From NCBI GenBank assembly GCA_016287675.1, contig JAEFAR010000002.1, positions 121,664-185,663 on the forward strand: DNA of 64,000 nucleotides. Direction: 5' to 3'. The DNA comes from Lachnospiraceae bacterium. Its GTDB lineage: Bacteria > Bacillota > Clostridia > Lachnospirales > Lachnospiraceae. Below are positions 62,475 to 64,000 of the stretch, in pieces. The position numbers and the translations under genes were made by a program. The first letter of the stretch is position 1. Each line of letters begins with the position of its first letter. The notes beneath the pieces are model-generated. The model was not told where the DNA came from, did no database searches, and was given only the letters and a program-made list of their open reading frames with translations.

Positions 62475-62780
62475 TCACATGTCCGCAGATCTGTCTTTTT
62501 CTTTTTCATCCAAAGGCGCAATGTTGTCTTCGTTCTTTTGGTCGTTCATGGCATGGATCTTTTTTAATGTAACGAAAAACAGCACGGAGGTAACACCCGC
62601 TCCGACTGCAGCTTCGGTAATGGCAAGATCCGGTGATTCCAGGACCATCCAAAGGATCGACATTATTACGCTGTAGGACATGAAAATGATCACGGAAGTG
62701 AGGAAGTTCTTGCTGAAGCAGGTGCAGATCGCACATATGATCAAAAATCCCAATAAAACAACAGTAAATGCATTGATCAT
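62475..62780 (-). CDS. DUF4040/MbhD-like antiporter subunit
   Basis: 101 residues with three hydrophobic segments. The MVLESPDLAITEAAVGAG motif is the diagnostic DUF4040 (MbhD) signature, normally found in the C-terminal part of MrpA. The charged tail ends in the cytoplasm. It overlaps mrpG by 4 nt, so this part of MrpA is encoded separately here. Confidence 0.9.
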   Translation of the reverse strand: MINAFTVVLLGFLIICAICTCFSKNFLTSVIIFMSYSVIMSILWMVLESPDLAITEAAVGAGVTSVLFFVTLKKIHAMNDQKNEDNIAPLDEKEKDRSADM

Positions 62781-63124
62781 TTGTTTTCCTCCTCCTTTTC
62801 CAGTTCTTTTAAAGAAACCGACCTGTATTCATTCCCTTCCGCCTCGGGATCGGTGGTGTATTCAAGCTTTGCGATGAAATGGCTTGCAACGGGGCTTGTG
62901 ATCCAGAGGAAGACAAGGATCAGGATCGATTTAAAGGAAATAAAACCAAATCCGTAATAAACCACAGCTCCGGAGACTGCAAGAAGTATTCCTAAAGTGT
63001 CTCCCAGTGCAGCTGCGTGCATACGGTTCAAAACGTATTTAAATTTGTAGACACCGAAGGTAGCGGTAATGTAGATCAGGGTGCCCAATATAAAAAGTAC
63101 TGCTGCAATGATCTCTCTTATCAT
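62777..63124 (-). CDS. mrpG: Mrp antiporter subunit G
   Basis: 115 residues, three hydrophobic helices. FGVYKFKYVLNRMHAAALGDTLG is the MnhG signature (positions about 24-46). WITSPVASHFIAK is also conserved. A charged C-terminal tail of about 35 residues follows. It overlaps mrpF by 4 nt. Confidence 0.93.
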   Translation of the reverse strand: MIREIIAAVLFILGTLIYITATFGVYKFKYVLNRMHAAALGDTLGILLAVSGAVVYYGFGFISFKSILILVFLWITSPVASHFIAKLEYTTDPEAEGNEYRSVSLKELEKEEENK

Positions 63125-63450
63125 TTGCTCTCCTCCTTCTCTTCACTCTCCGCAGATTCCGCATCCTCCACGGCTCTCTCCTTGTAAACGCCCATATAGA
63201 CCTTTGTAAGAACGATCACCGAAAGGAACGAGATCAGTGTGTACAGAAGGGCAACATCAAGAAGCCAGCCCTCGTTCAGAAGGATGGAAAGCATGATGAT
63301 GATCACATCTGTCATGGTGCCCACCATATTAACGCCTACGATCCTGTCCGCAAGTCTGGGTCCTTTGATGACACGGATGAGTCCGAAGATCATGCATATG
63401 CCCAGCACACAGATACAGGTATTGAGAATGTAAGACAAAAAAGTACTCAT
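63121..63450 (-). CDS. mrpF: Mrp antiporter subunit F
   Basis: 109 residues with three hydrophobic helices. VIKGPRLADRIVGVNMVGT is the MnhF signature, and WLLDVALLYTLISFLSVIVL the third helix. The tail is strongly acidic (EDAESAESEEKEE). It overlaps mrpE and mrpG by 4 nt each. Confidence 0.93.
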   Translation of the reverse strand: MSTFLSYILNTCICVLGICMIFGLIRVIKGPRLADRIVGVNMVGTMTDVIIIMLSILLNEGWLLDVALLYTLISFLSVIVLTKVYMGVYKERAVEDAESAESEEKEESK

Positions 63451-63914
63451 GCTTTGTCACTCTCCATTTTCTTGATCTGTTTAACAAAAACAGAATCATT
63501 GATCCCAAGTCCCATTTCTCTGTCCAGGCAATGAACCGTGTATTTATTGCCTTCAAGATGAACGGTGATGGTGCCGGGTGTAAGGGTTATTGACTGGGCC
63601 AGGAGCACATCGTGTCCTTCGTTCTTAAAGTTTCTCCGGAATGTCACTACTCTGGGCTCCACTTCGAGTTTGGAATTGTAAATGTAATAAATGACCTTAC
63701 AGTTGGCAAGGATCACTTCTTTTATAAGTATCAGAGTGTACAGAAGAAAACGCAGGATCTTTTTCGCCATACGAAGTTCGGTCTTCGGACTGTATTCCAC
63801 AAACCTGTATAAAAACAGATAAAGGGCTGCGCAAACAAGAGCCCCTATCGTTAATATTTCCCATGTGAACTTTCCGTTTAAAACGATCCAAAAAAGAAGA
63901 AGCAAAAACAGCAT
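63447..63914 (-). CDS. mrpE: Mrp antiporter subunit E
   Basis: 155 residues with hydrophobic segments at about 1-20, 20-37 and 50-70, then a cytoplasmic domain with LLAQSITLTPGTITVHLEG, the MnhE signature. GGGAGG precedes the start. First gene of the Mrp-like operon in the window. The hairpin at 63929-63967 lies immediately upstream. Confidence 0.94.
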   Translation of the reverse strand: MLFLLLLFWIVLNGKFTWEILTIGALVCAALYLFLYRFVEYSPKTELRMAKKILRFLLYTLILIKEVILANCKVIYYIYNSKLEVEPRVVTFRRNFKNEGHDVLLAQSITLTPGTITVHLEGNKYTVHCLDREMGLGINDSVFVKQIKKMESDKA

Positions 63915-63928
63915 ATGGTTCCTCCCTT

Positions 63929-63967
63929 AAAAAAGCACCAAGCGCTGTTGTAATATCGCTGGTGCTT
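63929..63967 (-). terminator. Terminator-like hairpin directly before mrpE
   Basis: Minus strand: AAGCACCA-GCG pairs with CGC-T-TGGTGCTT (8 + 3 bp, one bulge), 12-nt loop, then TTTTTTAA. The T-run ends 2-3 nt before the mrpE ribosome binding site GGGAGG. There is no room for a promoter after it, so it lies in the mrp leader and probably attenuates, unless mrp is expressed only by read-through from an upstream gene outside the window. Confidence 0.75.
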
Positions 63968-64000
63968 AGCATTGGCTTGATTATTTCTTATTTTTCAGAA

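Overview
The window is a dense, fully co-oriented stretch of a bacterial chromosome. Every gene I can support (63 protein genes and one tRNA) lies on the minus strand, with short gaps, frequent 1-17 nt overlaps and purine-rich GGAGG-type ribosome binding sites. The gene set points to the class Clostridia of the Bacillota, most likely the Lachnospiraceae: PolC-type replicase, ylxR/ylxQ/ylxM, the rnc-smc-ftsY cluster, an IspH-ribosomal protein S1 fusion, a bactofilin, a GerMN lipoprotein and a sodium-pumping oxaloacetate decarboxylase. The family assignment is inference. There are no prophages, insertion sequences, CRISPR arrays or rRNA genes. Almost everything is housekeeping core.

Layout in transcription order (high to low coordinates). 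63.9-54.7 kb: an Mrp-like cation/proton antiporter operon (mrpE, F, G, a DUF4040 subunit, an MbhE/MrpB-like fusion, mrpC and four NuoL/M/N-like subunits), running into folD, rimO and pgsA. 51.8-47.0 kb: a GerMN lipoprotein, a 255-bp palindromic repeat region, an HI0933-type flavoprotein, cmk and the ispH-rpsA fusion. 46.9-39.6 kb: cheR, plsX, acpP, rnc, smc, ftsY. 39.4-37.7 kb: recA and recX. 37.5-33.9 kb: the oad genes, interrupted by a 140-bp three-hairpin element. 33.7-31.7 kb: bactofilin, pyrH, frr. 31.6-21.8 kb: uppS, cdsA, dxr, rseP, ispG, polC (isoprenoid and membrane lipid synthesis plus replication). Then tRNA-Glu(CUC), alaS, the rimP-nusA-ylxR-ylxQ-infB-rbfA-truB-ribF operon, the ylxM-ffh-rpsP-khpA-rimM-trmD operon, rplS, and finally lepB-rbgA-rnhB-flhB-like-yraN-DUF512-der-plsY-gpsA, with gpsA cut by the window edge.

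The genes serve three connected jobs: ribosome and tRNA maturation with translation initiation; membrane building (fatty acid and phospholipid, isoprenoid carrier, SRP and signal peptidase); and chromosome replication and repair. Sodium bioenergetics is served by the Oad pump, which exports Na+, and by the Mrp-like complex.

The least ordinary parts are non-coding: two unrelated palindrome-rich intergenic elements (36951-37090 and 50942-51196), structured 5' leaders in front of recA, rimP, dxr, the oad genes and mrpE, and a recurring design in which the promoter of one operon is embedded in, or abuts, the terminator hairpin of the operon before it, always readable with a 17-bp spacer. Coding oddities are a RibF with only the FAD synthetase domain, an orphan CheR in a lipid operon, and four antiporter-like subunits without any redox module. 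All calls come from reading the sequence; no database search or folding software was used.
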